Below are positions 9,865 through 22,000 of a stretch of DNA of 64,000 nucleotides, in pieces (the first letter of the stretch is position 1; each line of letters opens with the position of its first letter). The stretch comes from Stropharia rugosoannulata (lineage: Eukaryota; Basidiomycota; Agaricomycetes; Agaricales; Strophariaceae), in NCBI GenBank assembly GCA_028532985.1, contig JANCIK010000003.1, forward strand, positions 2,490,001 to 2,554,000, in the 5' to 3' direction. The position numbers were made by a program, and so were the translations under genes. Below the pieces are notes generated by a model. It saw nothing but the letters and a program-made list of their open reading frames with translations. It made no database searches and had not been told where the DNA came from.

Positions 9865-11819
9865 ATGCCTCTTGAACGACTTTCTAGAAGGGAAGGCAAT
9901 GTGCCAGTTTCGGACAAAGGAGAACCACATCCCGCTTCTGTGAGACGAGAGCCTGAAGTAGTTCCTGACAGCGAAGAGGAACGCTACGGAATGTGAGCTT
10001 CTATTTATGTCATAACTTCTCTTTGTAATATTGCATTTTCAGACAGCCTATTACATTTCGCGAAGTAATTGAGATATCGTCTGACGAAAGGTTAGGCTTA
10101 ATTTCATCTCAGTTGCGTCTGTGAGAAACCGACTTTCTTTCATGATATTTAGTGACGCGGAAGAAGCTTATCGCACTCCCATTGCCAAACGGTCAGGCAG
10201 TCGTCCGTACCCTCAGCGCCGTGTGATTGCAAGTTCAGAGGATGAATCTGAGCCAGAGGTCATTGAAATCTCAGACAGTGATAGCTCTGTGGAAATAATA
10301 CCCACTCTAAGGTGGACTGCTCCCAAGGAAAAGTCAGCTGTTGTAAACGACGCAGACGATAGGTCAACGTTCCCTAGACCACCCCTTGTTGACGAGTCTA
10401 TAATAACCTTGTAAGTGCTTATATTACGTTGTTTCTCTTTCTGCTGCTTAAATCACATGATAGTGATGAACCTAGAAGTGCAAAAACGCCTCTTCGCGTT
10501 ACCACAAAAAAGAAGTTCGCTGCGAATAGTACTCACGAATTTACCAATGACCCGTCGAAAGGCAAATCCCTAAACACTCGCGTCCTCATCAACAGCACTG
10601 CAGAACGGTTCAATCTTACCACAGGACCTCTAGAAAGAATCAAGTCTCCAGCAAAACTCGGAAGTGCTGGTCCACGGCCTAATTCGCAGAAAGCCAAAGC
10701 AGCCGCACAACTCCAGAAGTTATACGCTTACGCCCAAGAATTGTTTGCTGACTTAAACAAATCAGTTTTCAAAGGAGGATTACCTGAGGAAACCAAGCTT
10801 AATTGGAACAAGAGGCTTTTAACTACGGCAGGCAAGGCCAAGTACCACCGGTAATTCGACTTTATTAATCCTGGCAACCGGGATTCGCTAATCCCCAGCA
10901 ATGTTAGGTCCAGAGATGGTGTCCAAACTGTGGAGATTGAGCTGGCAGAGAAGATTTTGACATCAGAAGGTAAGGTGTGGTTATTAAGTCGCACTGGGGT
11001 ATAGCTTTGAACACTTTCAACCTGCTAGAGAGAATAAGGAATACACTATCGCACGAGATGTGTCATTTAGCGACGTGGATCATTGACAAAAACATCCAAG
11101 AACATCATGGAAAACTGTTCAAGAGTTGGTGAGCATTAGCTTTGCGATGTTAAGGTACATCCTGAATGACACCGTGCATACAGGGCTGCTAGGGTTATGA
11201 GGAAAAGACCCGATATAGATGTCACAGTGAGTTTTTTTTGTGTCTAAAACAAGTTTTTGTCAAGTAAAGATCAAACCAAGGTCAAGCACAATTATGAAAT
11301 ACAATATCCCTACGAGTGGAGTGCGTCCACATATACGTTCTGTACTAATGCGTTACTCATTTTGAGCTATTTTTTGATCTTGTAGAATGCGAAAAGTGTT
11401 CGAAAATGTGAGTTTATCTCTACCATACCGACGGCTCAATGAATCATCGTTATCAAAGCTATGGCCGGTTCAGCAAATCAATAAAGCCAGAAGAATGCGG
11501 TGCGTTCAGTGTCTAAAAAAACTCTATACTGATCTAATGTGTCGTTTCAGTGTGCGGTGCATGTAAGGAGGGTACTCTCATTCCGCAATTTGAAACCAGG
11601 CGTAAGCCCACTGCTTCCAAACTGAGTGGCCACATGGCATCCATCAAATCGCAGGGTATGTTATCTGCTATCATACTCGTACATATTCTCATGTACCCAG
11701 CAGACTCCCCCCGGTCAATTCGATCTCTTGCTCCAGGCAAGGCTGCTTCAGAATCCAGTTCTGAGTCAGAGGTTATTTTGGCTTTAACGAAGTCTTTGGC
11801 GACGACATATCTTGCGTAA
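9865..11819 (+). CDS. GCNA-like SprT-domain metalloprotease
   Basis: Starts MPLERLSRREGNVPV. The N-terminal half is disordered and acidic, with two SUMO-interaction-like motifs next to acidic/Ser clusters: EVIEISSDE and PEVIEISDSDSSVEIIP. The SprT-like domain begins near KLYAYAQELFADLNKSVF and continues with LNWNKRLLTTAGKAKYHR, VEIELAEKILTSE and the active site LSHEMCHLATWII (HExxH, glutamate as catalytic base), with EHHGKLF probably supplying the third zinc ligand. A zinc ribbon follows: KCEKCSKMYGRFSKSI, then EECVCGACKEG. This order (acidic SIM region, SprT, zinc ribbon) matches animal GCNA, which cleaves DNA-protein crosslinks. About nine exons; the last begins after the intron near 11654 and ends TTYLA before TAA. 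Wss1- or Spartan-type proteins are less likely because WLM, UBZ and PIP features are not seen. Confidence 0.85.
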
Positions 11820-11998
11820 CCCACATACATATTACCCGTGTAATACCGTGCCGTGAAACTGCTGGATGTACTTAATAGTCTGGAGGGTTCTGAACGAATA
11901 TAAATGTAATTGTCTGGGTTACAAATGTTATGATACAACATACAAATCTAAGTACTAGTACAACATACAATCTATACATAAATAAATATTGAGTTAAA

Positions 11999-14031
11999 TT
12001 AGAATTGTAGACGTTCCTCGTTATAAAATTGTGGGTATTCATCGTGATGAAATTTACGAATACTAATGGGTAATTGGGTACCATCTTCCCATTTACCAAG
12101 AACGTAGGGTCGGGTAACCATCGTATTGAATTTACTGACCTTCACATCTGGGGCTGGACAAAATTCAAACCGGAGAATCATTGTCGCAATGAAGGCTTTC
12201 ATTTCGGCCACACTAAACTTGAATCCTATGCACGACGAACGCCCATAGCCGAACGCCAGTAAATTATGCATGCCAAATTTAGCGGGATCGTATACCTTTA
12301 CACCCACCCATCTGTCGGGACTAACCATCCGTTAACTTCTTTCAAAGTGGTACAAACAAGTGTGGACTTACTTAAATTCCGAAGCATCGCTACCCCATAT
12401 ATCTTCACTGTGAGACAAACCCTCGATGGGTATGTGTACATATGTTCCCTTGCGAATGCAAATATGGTTCTCCTGTGGGGTGTCTTTAAGATATCCGTCG
12501 GACATTGTGACGGGATGTATGATTGGTATATCAAGGTCTTCAGTGGTGACTCGGATAGTGCCATGAATGGGAGGAGACAGTCGTAGGGTCTCTCGCACGA
12601 CAAAGTCGAGATATCTATTATTGTCTATCACAGTATGTCGACATTTCGCTGAGCAGCCTGACCCATCTTCAAAACCAGAATCGGACTCATTTCCGTTTCC
12701 GATGTCACACTTGTGGCGACTGAAGGCAAGATGGAGCTTGTTGCGCAGTTGCATCTGGATTTTCGGGTTGAGCGAAAGGTGATAGAAACACCAAGACATG
12801 GCGACTGCTGTGCTATCCGACCCCGCTAGGAAGAAAGTAGAGCATTGGTCCACCAACTCCTTATCTGATAGATGCTCAGGCGATGTTTCATTAGCTTCGA
12901 CTGTCATTTAATGTTTTCAGCATTTTCGAAAAAGAAAAAAAAAGAGTAAAAGCAAACAAAAAAACGCACTAAGTAGAGACAGCAGATCTTGTTGCGTGCT
13001 TGCTTCTTGCTGAATACTCTTATCAGCTAAAAGCGCCTTTCTGTTGGCTATGAGTTCTCTGCTAGTTTGTGCGATAATTTGCGACGACTCGTCCATTGTC
13101 CGAACGTCTTCGCCTCCCTGAAAAGTGTGAAGATGCATGCCACCAAAAACGTATAATTCTACCTACCAATATAGTTCTAAGCAACGGAAAGTACAACTCC
13201 AAAATTTGTCGCAAGCCCAAGCCCTTATCAGCGATGTTGAACATGCGGCGGTATGCACAGTATACGTCCGGTGATTCGTCTGAAATGGCCTTGAAATCAT
13301 AGTTGAATCCAGCGAGACCGATAACGTCAAAAGATGCACGCGATAACCAGTGCGCGACGTCAATAACTGCATGAGGATCCCTAGGTGTGGCAGAATGATT
13401 CAAGGGAGGTGCTGCACGAGATTCAATTATGCTTGACCATTTTCCTACTAGTTCTTCAGCTTTCTGGTAAATGAAGGGGCTCATTTGTTTGACAGAGTAG
13501 TTCGAGAAAGCACGAGCAACAATTTTCCTCTGTACAGCATGGACCTCTCCTTCTGTGGAGAAAATTCCTCGCCCGATAAGTCCCCCCAGAAAACGACGCG
13601 TCTGCCATGGTTTCTCGAAGAATGATGAATTGAGTACAGTTTGTACGACCCGCCTATCGAAGCTCATCAGACGGAGATCATGCTAAAAATAATGTGTCAG
13701 TAATTGAACGAATAGTGAGACTAATGAAATAATACCCTTCCAAATCCATGAAAGCGGAAAGTTTGTCCATAACGTGCGCGCCACTCTTTATATGTTTCTG
13801 GACTAATTTCTGGACTACACAGTGATTGAAATATGAAAGCAAATTCGCTGATTATACCAACGCCACTCACTCCATGACCTGCCGGACATGACTCTCGAAA
13901 TATGATCCTCGTGGACCAGGAATGAAGCTCAATGGATCCGTGATGGGCAGCCATATGAATAGACGGACAAGCCAACGCGCGAATAGCGCTAGGACAGAGG
14001 CAATAGCCAGGAAGGCTGCAGTACGGTACAT
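11999..14031 (-). CDS. Cytochrome P450 monooxygenase
   Basis: Haem-thiolate monooxygenase with an N-terminal membrane anchor (MYRTAAFLAIASVLALFARW) and Pro-rich hinge (FIPGPRG). Minus-strand exons cover helix C (QRKIVARAFSNYSVKQM), the I-helix oxygen-binding groove FLAGSDSTAVAMSW, the K-helix ExxR in VRETLRLSPP, a PDRW motif and the haem loop FGYGRSSCIGFKFS, whose Cys is the iron ligand. All key residues are present, so the enzyme should be active. A Ser/Asp-rich insertion of about 25 residues (GNGNESDSGFEDGSG) lies between helices J and K. Six or more exons. Substrate and CYP family cannot be assigned; the neighbours are housekeeping genes, so there is no cluster context. Confidence 0.9.
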
Positions 14032-14421
14032 TTTATTTGGTTGGGGTGGGGGGATGGGGGTATAAAGGCCCGCGCTACTGGCAGAGCCTACTAATTATAC
14101 TGTTGAGGACATCTTAAAGAGATCGTTGGTATTTCCCCATCAAGACGTTCCTTTGAGTTCAAAATAGCAAGTATTGTAAACGACTGAACGCCTTGACAAC
14201 ATGCCTGCAACACCTGCTATTGTTCTCTCATCGGCAATGACCGGTCGGAGTATCAACCTTAGTTCAGTTTCTGTACAGATTACGTAATACAACGCCTTGC
14301 CCATCGTTGAGGTTACTAGGCGCCATAAGGTAATAGGCAGATACAGTTTTTTGGGCAGTGGGTCCTAACGTTCATTGTCTGCCGGTACTACACGCTAACA
14401 ATACAAGAAGCCTTCAGCAAA
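14032..14421. other. Divergent intergenic region
   Basis: Lies between the start codons of the P450 (minus) and uS14 (plus), so it should hold both promoters. No coding signal seen. A G-rich tract (GGGGTGGGGGGATGGGGG, about 14042-14059) sits near the P450 start. Confidence 0.5.
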
Positions 14422-14699
14422 ATGACTCACGACGCCATTTGGTTCTCGCGCCCCCGCAAATTTGGAAAAGGAAGCCGTCAGTGGTACGTTGCCAGTAAAG
14501 TTTCGAGGCGTCATTCGCTCACTCTTATCTCAGCCGCCTGTGTGCCCATCAGGCTGGTCTCATCCGCAAGTACGGACTTGATTTGTGCAGACAGTGCTTC
14601 CGTGAAAAGTCAGCTGCTATCGGTTTCGTCAAGGTACGCTACAAGATTTGCTATATTAGATTTATCTCAATTACATTTCAATCTTTATAGAACCGGTAA
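14422..14699 (+). CDS. RPS29: 40S ribosomal protein uS14 (S29)
   Basis: Three exons (14422-14483, 14534-14633, 14691-14699) encode 56 residues, the same length as yeast Rps29. The protein binds zinc in the head of the small ribosomal subunit. It starts [20 protein letters not shown], the family signature. The zinc site is C-x2-C (CRLC) and C-x2-C (CRQC), spaced 14 residues apart, followed by [12 protein letters not shown] and a last exon coding only Asn-Arg-stop. The first intron splits the first zinc Cys codon (TG|C). Confidence 0.96.
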
Positions 14700-15362
14700 A
14701 AGCTTGGTACATGCACATATTATGTCGATGCTTTTCTACTATGTTCGAGATACTTGCAATGATTACACTTCTCTGGGCTTAAAAGAACTATCACGCCTGG
14801 CGACCTATCTTGCAACATCGCGCCGCTCTCAATCTAAGTCGTCAACTTTCTCCACTTTTCCTACTGTCACAGAGGGTCTGTACAATACACATGGTTTTTA
14901 TTTATTTAGAGATCCCAATTTACCATGTTTGCTACTTATCATTCCTGGCGCTACTGGGCGTCGGTTGACCGTCGCGCATCTTGTCTAGTTCGAGTTGGGT
15001 TTGGAGGTTTCATTCAAGTCAAGATTTCTAAGCTTCATACTTCATACAAACATAAGTCTGCATGATGCAATGGTGCAACCAAGGCGAAGAGATTCTCATT
15101 CCATTCGCAAATGATCTAGTTTGTTTGCTTTAAGTCATGGTCAAATTACTGCCACAAAATCGAATCTAAGAGCGAACTCCGTCATATATACGCGTGTGGT
15201 CTCGGTACGTTCATGACAAGGAACGATAAGTAACGAAGTATATGAGTATGTTTCGGCGTTGTTCCGGTCATGACATGAGCTTGCTGCAAGGGGAGTGATT
15301 GTGTTGTTTCTCCATCGTCCCGAACGCATCAACGTTTAAAAGTGTTGATCTTGTTACTTTAT
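14700..15362. other. Convergent 3' region
   Basis: Lies between the stop codons of uS14 (plus) and SmE (minus). The open frames here have no family resemblance. Presumably 3' UTRs of both genes; no other feature seen. Confidence 0.5.
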
Positions 15363-15848
15363 TCACGACGTTTGTTGAATAAGTGTGATGTTGTCGCCTT
15401 TGAGAAGAATGCGTCCTATAAGAGCACGTTGGACTCTAACGAAGCAGTCAATCGCGATATACAGACGCACCTAGCTCTCTTCTCGGTTTTGCGTCCTTCA
15501 CAAATATTTCTGCAGCCTCGTCGATGACCAGATTCATAAATTCATCAAATCCCTACAGATATCATCGGCTTAACAAGACAAAGCAAAGGAGAGAAGAAAC
15601 GCACAATGATCCTTCCCTCGATGCGCATTTCAATGTTATCATACAGCCAAATAACGACTTTGTTTTTCTAAGTTGAAGCAATTGAGAAAGAAACTCTATC
15701 ATAATGTCATAGAGTATTAAGGAGAATCACTTGTTGGAGATTTTTGAAAATGACATTCTATGCAACGTATGAGTCCTGAAATCATACTGAAATAGTGATG
15801 ACAACGTACGATGGGCTGCACCATCACGCGTTGTTGGCGTCCGGACAT
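15363..15848 (-). CDS. SME1: Spliceosomal Sm protein E
   Basis: Five minus-strand exons give an 87-aa protein of the usual SmE length. It is a core subunit of the heptameric Sm ring on U1, U2, U4 and U5 snRNAs. The sequence starts MSGRQQRVMVQPI, continues NVIFKNLQQ, then the Sm1 motif (KNKVVIWLYDNIEMRIEG and GFDEFMNLVID) and the Sm2 motif GRILLKGDNITLIQQ. Introns are GTACGT...TAG, GTGATT...TAG, GTGCGT...TAG and GTGCGT...TAG, each in phase. Exon 2 is only 27 nt. It diverges from the dynein motor gene. Confidence 0.94.
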
Positions 15849-16052
15849 ATTGAGTGTACGATAGTGTTACAAGACGGGGAAAAAAAAAACGGAGATGGTG
15901 ATTGACAGTAAGTTGCGGTCGAAGTTGAGCGTCTTCTTCCTTCATGAACTGCATTTAGTAAGGTTAGGGTTGTAACATGCGCCACACGTGACTTTAAACG
16001 TTTTCCCTGACAATTTGTTATTCTAGGGGGACGCGTTGCAGTTGCTACCAAC
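15849..16052. promoter_or_regulatory. Divergent promoter SmE / dynein motor gene
   Basis: Only 204 bp separate the two start codons. A possible 5'-UTR intron for the dynein gene runs from a GTAAGG donor near 15958 to a TATTCTAG acceptor at 16026. An in-frame TGA at 16008-16010 blocks N-terminal extension of the unspliced dynein frame. A run of ten A lies at about 15882-15891. Confidence 0.55.
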
Positions 16053-19000
16053 ATGGAGGTTTGCACACATTTCTATCAATTATTCATGTCAATTTGCTAA
16101 CTATGATGCAGGTCTTTGCACCTGCAAACTCGTCGACCGCTGCTGCGGTTACGTTTATTACATTTGTACAAGATTTGAAGAAGAAGACGAAAGCATGGGG
16201 TCCAATGATCGACCTATGTGCAAACGGAGAAAAGACTCTGGAGCGATTTAGATATCAGTTTCCGGACGACTGGCTATACAGTGATCAGCTTCGTGGAGAA
16301 TGGGGTGCCTACAACGAGATATTGAAGAGGAAGAATGACTCAATTCAGGAGCAACTCGGTACGGAAACCTCTCACTTCCGCGTTTAGATTCGGACTACAG
16401 TTTATGCCATCCTTTAGCTGGACTACAACTCAAAATCGTAGCCGAGGACAAGATTGTTGAGAACAAGATCAATGAGGTTCTACAGGAATGGGAACAAACA
16501 CGTCCTGTTCAGGGCAACATGCGCGCCGATACTGCCATGAATACCATCAACGTCTTCGAAGGCAAACTCAATCGAGTTCAAGAAGAATATGATCTCGTTT
16601 GTCGAGCTAAGGAGGCACTAGACCTTGAATTGACGCGTCATACGCGCCTTGATCCAGTATTTGAAGAGTTACGCGACTTGAAAGCAGTTTGGATCGCACT
16701 TTCAGGAATATGGAGTCAAATTGGAGAGCTGCGTGAATTGTCGTGGGCTACCGTTCAACCACGGAAATTGAGGCAGCAGATTGATGGTTTATTGACGTCA
16801 ACGAAGGAGATGCCTACACGGATGCGACAGTACGCGGCCTTCGAATATGTTCAGGACATCCTTCGAGGCCTCCTGAAGTCTAATGCTTTGGTGTCCGAGC
16901 TGAAATCAGAAGCTTTGAAAGACCGCCACTGGAAGCAACTTTTCAAGAACCTTAGATTGCCGTCACAAATCAGCCTCCCTTAGTGAGTAGGGATTATTAT
17001 TTGCTCGGCCTTTTGTGGACTGAATGGGTCAGCATGACACTTGGTCATGTCTATGACTTAGATCTCAAGAAAAATGAGTCCCTGATAAAGGAAGTCATCA
17101 TTCAGGCTCAAGGAGAGGTGCGAATTAGGTTCCCGGGCTGCATACGCGCGACTTACTCTGTCCTAAGATGGCCCTAGAAGAATACATCAAACAAGTGAAA
17201 GAAACTTGGACGAGCTATACTTTAGACCTCGTTAATTACCAGAATAAATGCCGTCTCATCAGGTAGGGAGCACCATGTTCTGGAAGACCTTTACTGATCA
17301 AGGCATCAGAGGATGGGACGAATTGTTCAACAAGTGCAGTGAAAATCTGAATTCGTTAACCGCAATGAAGCTATCCCCATATTACAAAGGTTTGTCTCTT
17401 ATTACGTTTTCCCAGAACTTGCTCTCATACCGTCTGCTTAGTTTTCGAAGAGGAGGTATGTTTGTATCGTTTAGTCTTTATCAGTTTCCTCACATTACCA
17501 TGGAGGCGGGCTCATGGGAAGAGAAACTCAACAGGATTCATGTCCTCTTTGGTAAATCCTCCATTCCTCATCACAAAATATATTGCTAATATACCTCAGA
17601 CGTTTGGATTGATGTTCAGCGACAATGGGTGTATCTTGAAGGTATCTTTTCAGGTAGCGCAGATATCAAGCATCTGCTTCCAGTAGAAAGCGCGCGCTTC
17701 CAGAACATCAACTCCGAATTTTTGACTGTCATGAAGAGGGTGTACAAATCACCTTTTGTGCTCGACGTCTTGAATATTCAAGGGATCCAGAAAAGCTTAG
17801 AGCGATTGGCAGATTTACTTAACAAGATCCAAAAGGCTCTTGGAGAATACTTAGAACGGGAGCGCTCCTCTTTCCCCCGATTTTACTTTGTTGGAGACGA
17901 AGACCTTCTTGAGATCATTGGCAACAGTAAAGACATCCTGCGTATCATGAAGCACCTGAAAAAAATGTTTGCTGGTATTTCGACTGTGCGTCTCGACGAC
18001 GACGTGACCCAAATCCAGGGGATGTCCTCAAGGGAGGGCGAAGAAGTTCCATTCACGGAACCAATTCTCCTCAAAGACTATCCAAAGATCAACGATTGGC
18101 TAGCTAGAATTGAAACTATGATGCGACTTTCTCTGGCTCATCTGGTTACAGAGGCTGTGGCAGAACTTCAAGGTTTCTATGGGAAAGGACCCTTACAGGC
18201 AGACCAGTTCACGGCGTGGATGGAAAATTATCCTGCCCAGCTGGTCACCCTTGCTATCCAGGTTGTATGGACAACCTCCGTTGAAGATACTCTTGACCTT
18301 GGCCAGACACCCCAAGAACCATTAGACGTGATTCATCAGGCTTTGGATCTTCTTGCAGATATTGTACTACAAGAACTTCAACCAGTTATGCGGAGGAAGT
18401 GCGAGCACCTTATTACTGAACTTGTTCATCAACGTGATGTGCTGCGTACTCTTATCCAACAAAACGTCGTCGACTCGAAAAACTTCACTTGGCTGTACCA
18501 GATGCGCTTCTACCTGGACAAGTCAAATGAAAATCCTCTAGACCGTCTCTCGATCAAGACTGCGGATGCCACATTCCCCTACGGCTGGGAGTACCTTGGT
18601 GTTCCGGATAGGCTCGTTCAGACGCCTCTAACGGACAGGGTCTATCTCACATTAACCCAGGCTTTGGATAACCAACTCGGTGGTGCACCTTTCGGTCCTG
18701 CTGGAACAGGTAGGTTTTATGATCGAGGCTTTGGTTCCAAGGCTGACTTTATACCCAGGTAAAACTGAATCCGTGAAGGCGTTGGGCGTACAGCTTGGCC
18801 GGTTTGTTCTTGTGTTTTGTTGTGACGAGACATTCGACTTCCAGGCGATGGGTCGTATCTTCGTCGGATTATGTCAAGTTGGAGCATGGGGATGCTTCGA
18901 CGAGTTTAACAGATTAGAGGAGCGCATTCTTAGTGCCGTCTCGCAACAAGTCCAAGCTATACAACAGGGCTTGGCTGCACTAGTGAAAAACCCAAATACC

Positions 19001-22000
19001 GAGATCGAGTTGGTTGGCAAAAATCTCAAGATCAACAAAAATATCGGTAAAGCTTTGAAGCGTTGTAAACTATATGTAAGCTTACGCATAAACCAGGCAT
19101 ATTTATCACAACGAATCCCAACTATGCCGGTCGTTCTCAATTGCCTCCCAATCTCACTAAATTGTTCAGACCGTAAGTACACTCTTTGAGCTAAAACATA
19201 GGCGAGGATGTGACGGCTATGTTTAGGATGGCCATGACTCGCCCTGACCGAGAACTCATTGCGCAAGTCATGCTGTTCTCTCAAGGTTTCCGTACGGCAG
19301 AATCACTCGCCTCGAAAATTGTACCGTTCTTCAACCTGTGTGATGAACAACTCTCTCCACAGCCACACTACGACTTTGGTTTGCGAGCTCTGAAAGCTGT
19401 GCTTGCTAGCGCTGGTATACTGAAGCGAGAACGCCTGCAAGCTAGCAGGGCTGAAGAGGACGACACTGACGCCGTTGGGCTATCGGATAATATATCCGAG
19501 CAAATCATTCTCATTCAAAGTGTAACAGAAACTATTGTACCTAAGTTGGTTGCTGATGACGTACCCCTTTTGACAAGGTGTGTATTAGTCCTGCATATTA
19601 CCGCCTTACTAATTATGTTACAGTCTCCTTGCTGATGTCTTCCCCGGGGTGGATTATATGCCCGTTGATCTTGGAGCATTGCGAGAACAGATTCAAAAAG
19701 TTTGTGCTGAGAAGCGCCTTGTTGATGGGGAACGATGGATATCGAAAATCCTCCAGTTGTACCAAATTCAGAAGATTCAACATGGTCTCATGATGGTCGG
19801 CCCCTCAGGTAGTGGGAAAACAAATGCATGGCAAGTTCTACTAGCTGCTCTGGAACGACTAGACGGAGTGGAGGGTGTTTCCTACGTTATTGATCCAAAA
19901 GCCATGCATAAGGATGCCCTGTATGGTACTCTGGATCAAACTACAAGGGAGTGGAACGATGGACTCTTTACTCATGTTCTCAGAAAAATTGTTGATGATG
20001 TTCGCGGTGAGAGCAGCAAACGCCATTGGATTATATTCGATGGCGATGTCGATCCGGAATGGGTGGAAAACTTGAACAGGTCAGTTAAATTTTCTTTTGG
20101 CGAAACTCACTACATATGCTAACATGCCTTTAGTGTACTGGATGACAACAAGCTCTTGACACTTCCAAATGGAGAGCGTCTCAATCTTCCTCCAAACGTA
20201 CGCATCATGTTTGAGGTTGAACATTTGAAGTATGCAACCTTGGCCACAGTCAGTCGATGCGGTATGATTTGGTTCAGTGAGGATGTAGTCGAACCCAGAA
20301 TGGTGTATCGCAACTATCTCCAGACCCTGTCATCTACGCCCCTGGACGCGGATGATGATGATACGGGGGATATTATAGGCCGCCGGATGGATAGCTCTGC
20401 AGATACATCCGCGAATCTCGAGACACAGCAACAAATTACGACAATCCTAGAACGCTACTTTGCCGACGGCGACTTGGTTGATACGGCACTGACCTTCGCC
20501 GAATCTATAGAACATATCATGGATTTCACTGTTACAAGATCCCTAAACACACTCTTCTCTCTCATCAACAAGACCGTTAGAAATGTCATCGAGTATAATA
20601 TGCAGCATTCGGACTTTCCTTTATCGTCGGAGCGGGTGGAGCAATATGTTACCAAGCGTCTCCTCATCAATATCATCTGGGCTTTCTCCGGCGACGCAAA
20701 GCTTGAACTACGAGCTAATATGGGAGAATTTTTGCGCAAACAAACAGGGATCGACCTTCCACATCTGGCTCCAGGAACTTCGCTGATCGACTTTGATGTT
20801 CAAGTAAGCAATGGTGAATGGATCGCATGGCAGTCGAGAGTGCCCATTATCGAAATTGAGGCACATGCAGTAACTGCTTCGGATGTCGTCGTTCCGACGA
20901 TGGACACTGTTCGTCACGAGGAAGTTTTGTATTCGTGGTTATCAGAACATAAACCTCTCATGCTCTGTGGACCTCCGGGATCAGGCAAGACTATGACTTT
21001 GTTCAGCGCACTGAGAAAGCTTCCGGATATGGAGGTTGTAGGCCTCAACTTTTCCAGCGCAACGACGCCCGAGCTCATTCTCAAGACGTTCGAACAATAC
21101 TGCGAATATCGCAAGACTCCAAACGGTGTTATCCTTGCTCCAGTCCAGATTGGTCGTTGGCTGGTCGTTTTCTGTGATGAAATAAATCTGCCAGCTGCAG
21201 ATAAATATGGCACCCAACGGGTTATTTCTTTCATACGTCAATTGGTTGAATGCGGCGGATACTGGCGTTCAAGTGACATGGCTTGGGTTAAACTGGAACG
21301 TATTCAGTTTGTTGGAGCTTGTAATCCACCGACAGATCCCGGTCGAGTCCCACTGAGTCATCGTTTCTTAAGACATGCTCCTCTGGTCATGGTTGATTAC
21401 CCCGGAGAGATATCTCTCAAACAAATTTATGGTACCTACAATCGTGCCTTGCTCAAAGTTGTGCCCAACCTCAGAGCTTATGCTGAGCCTTTGACAGATG
21501 CCATGGTCTCTTTCTACCTTGCATCTCAGAAACGATTTACGACCGATGTTCAAGCACATTATGTTTACAGTCCTCGTGAATTAACACGTTGGGTACGGGG
21601 TATATACGAGGCCATTCGCCCTCTTGAAATCCTGAATGTTGAGGGTCTTGTTCGCGTATGGGCACACGAAGCGCTGCGTCTGTTCCAGGACCGCCTTGTT
21701 ACTGAAGAAGAAAGGAACTGGACCGACGACAACATTGACGCTGCTGCCATGGATCATTTCCCAACTATCAACAAGGAGGAAGCCTTAGCCAGGCCGATTT
21801 TGTATTCCAATTGGACTTCCAAGAACTACATTCCTGTCGATCGCGAAACCCTCAGGGAGTACACAAAAGCTCGCTTGCGTGTATTCTACGAAGAAGAATT
21901 GGATGTGCCCCTTGTTTTGTTCAACGACGTACTTGACCATGTGCTTCGTATTGATCGAGTGTTCCGCCAAGTTCAGGGACATCTACTGCTCATTGGTGTT

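Noticed and set aside
11999..14031. A secondary-metabolite cluster around the P450
   Set aside because: Neighbours are a repair protease, uS14 and SmE; no synthase, transferase or regulator is nearby.
15955..15975. TTAGGG telomere-like word
   Set aside because: A single copy in a promoter; no array, so not an interstitial telomere repeat.
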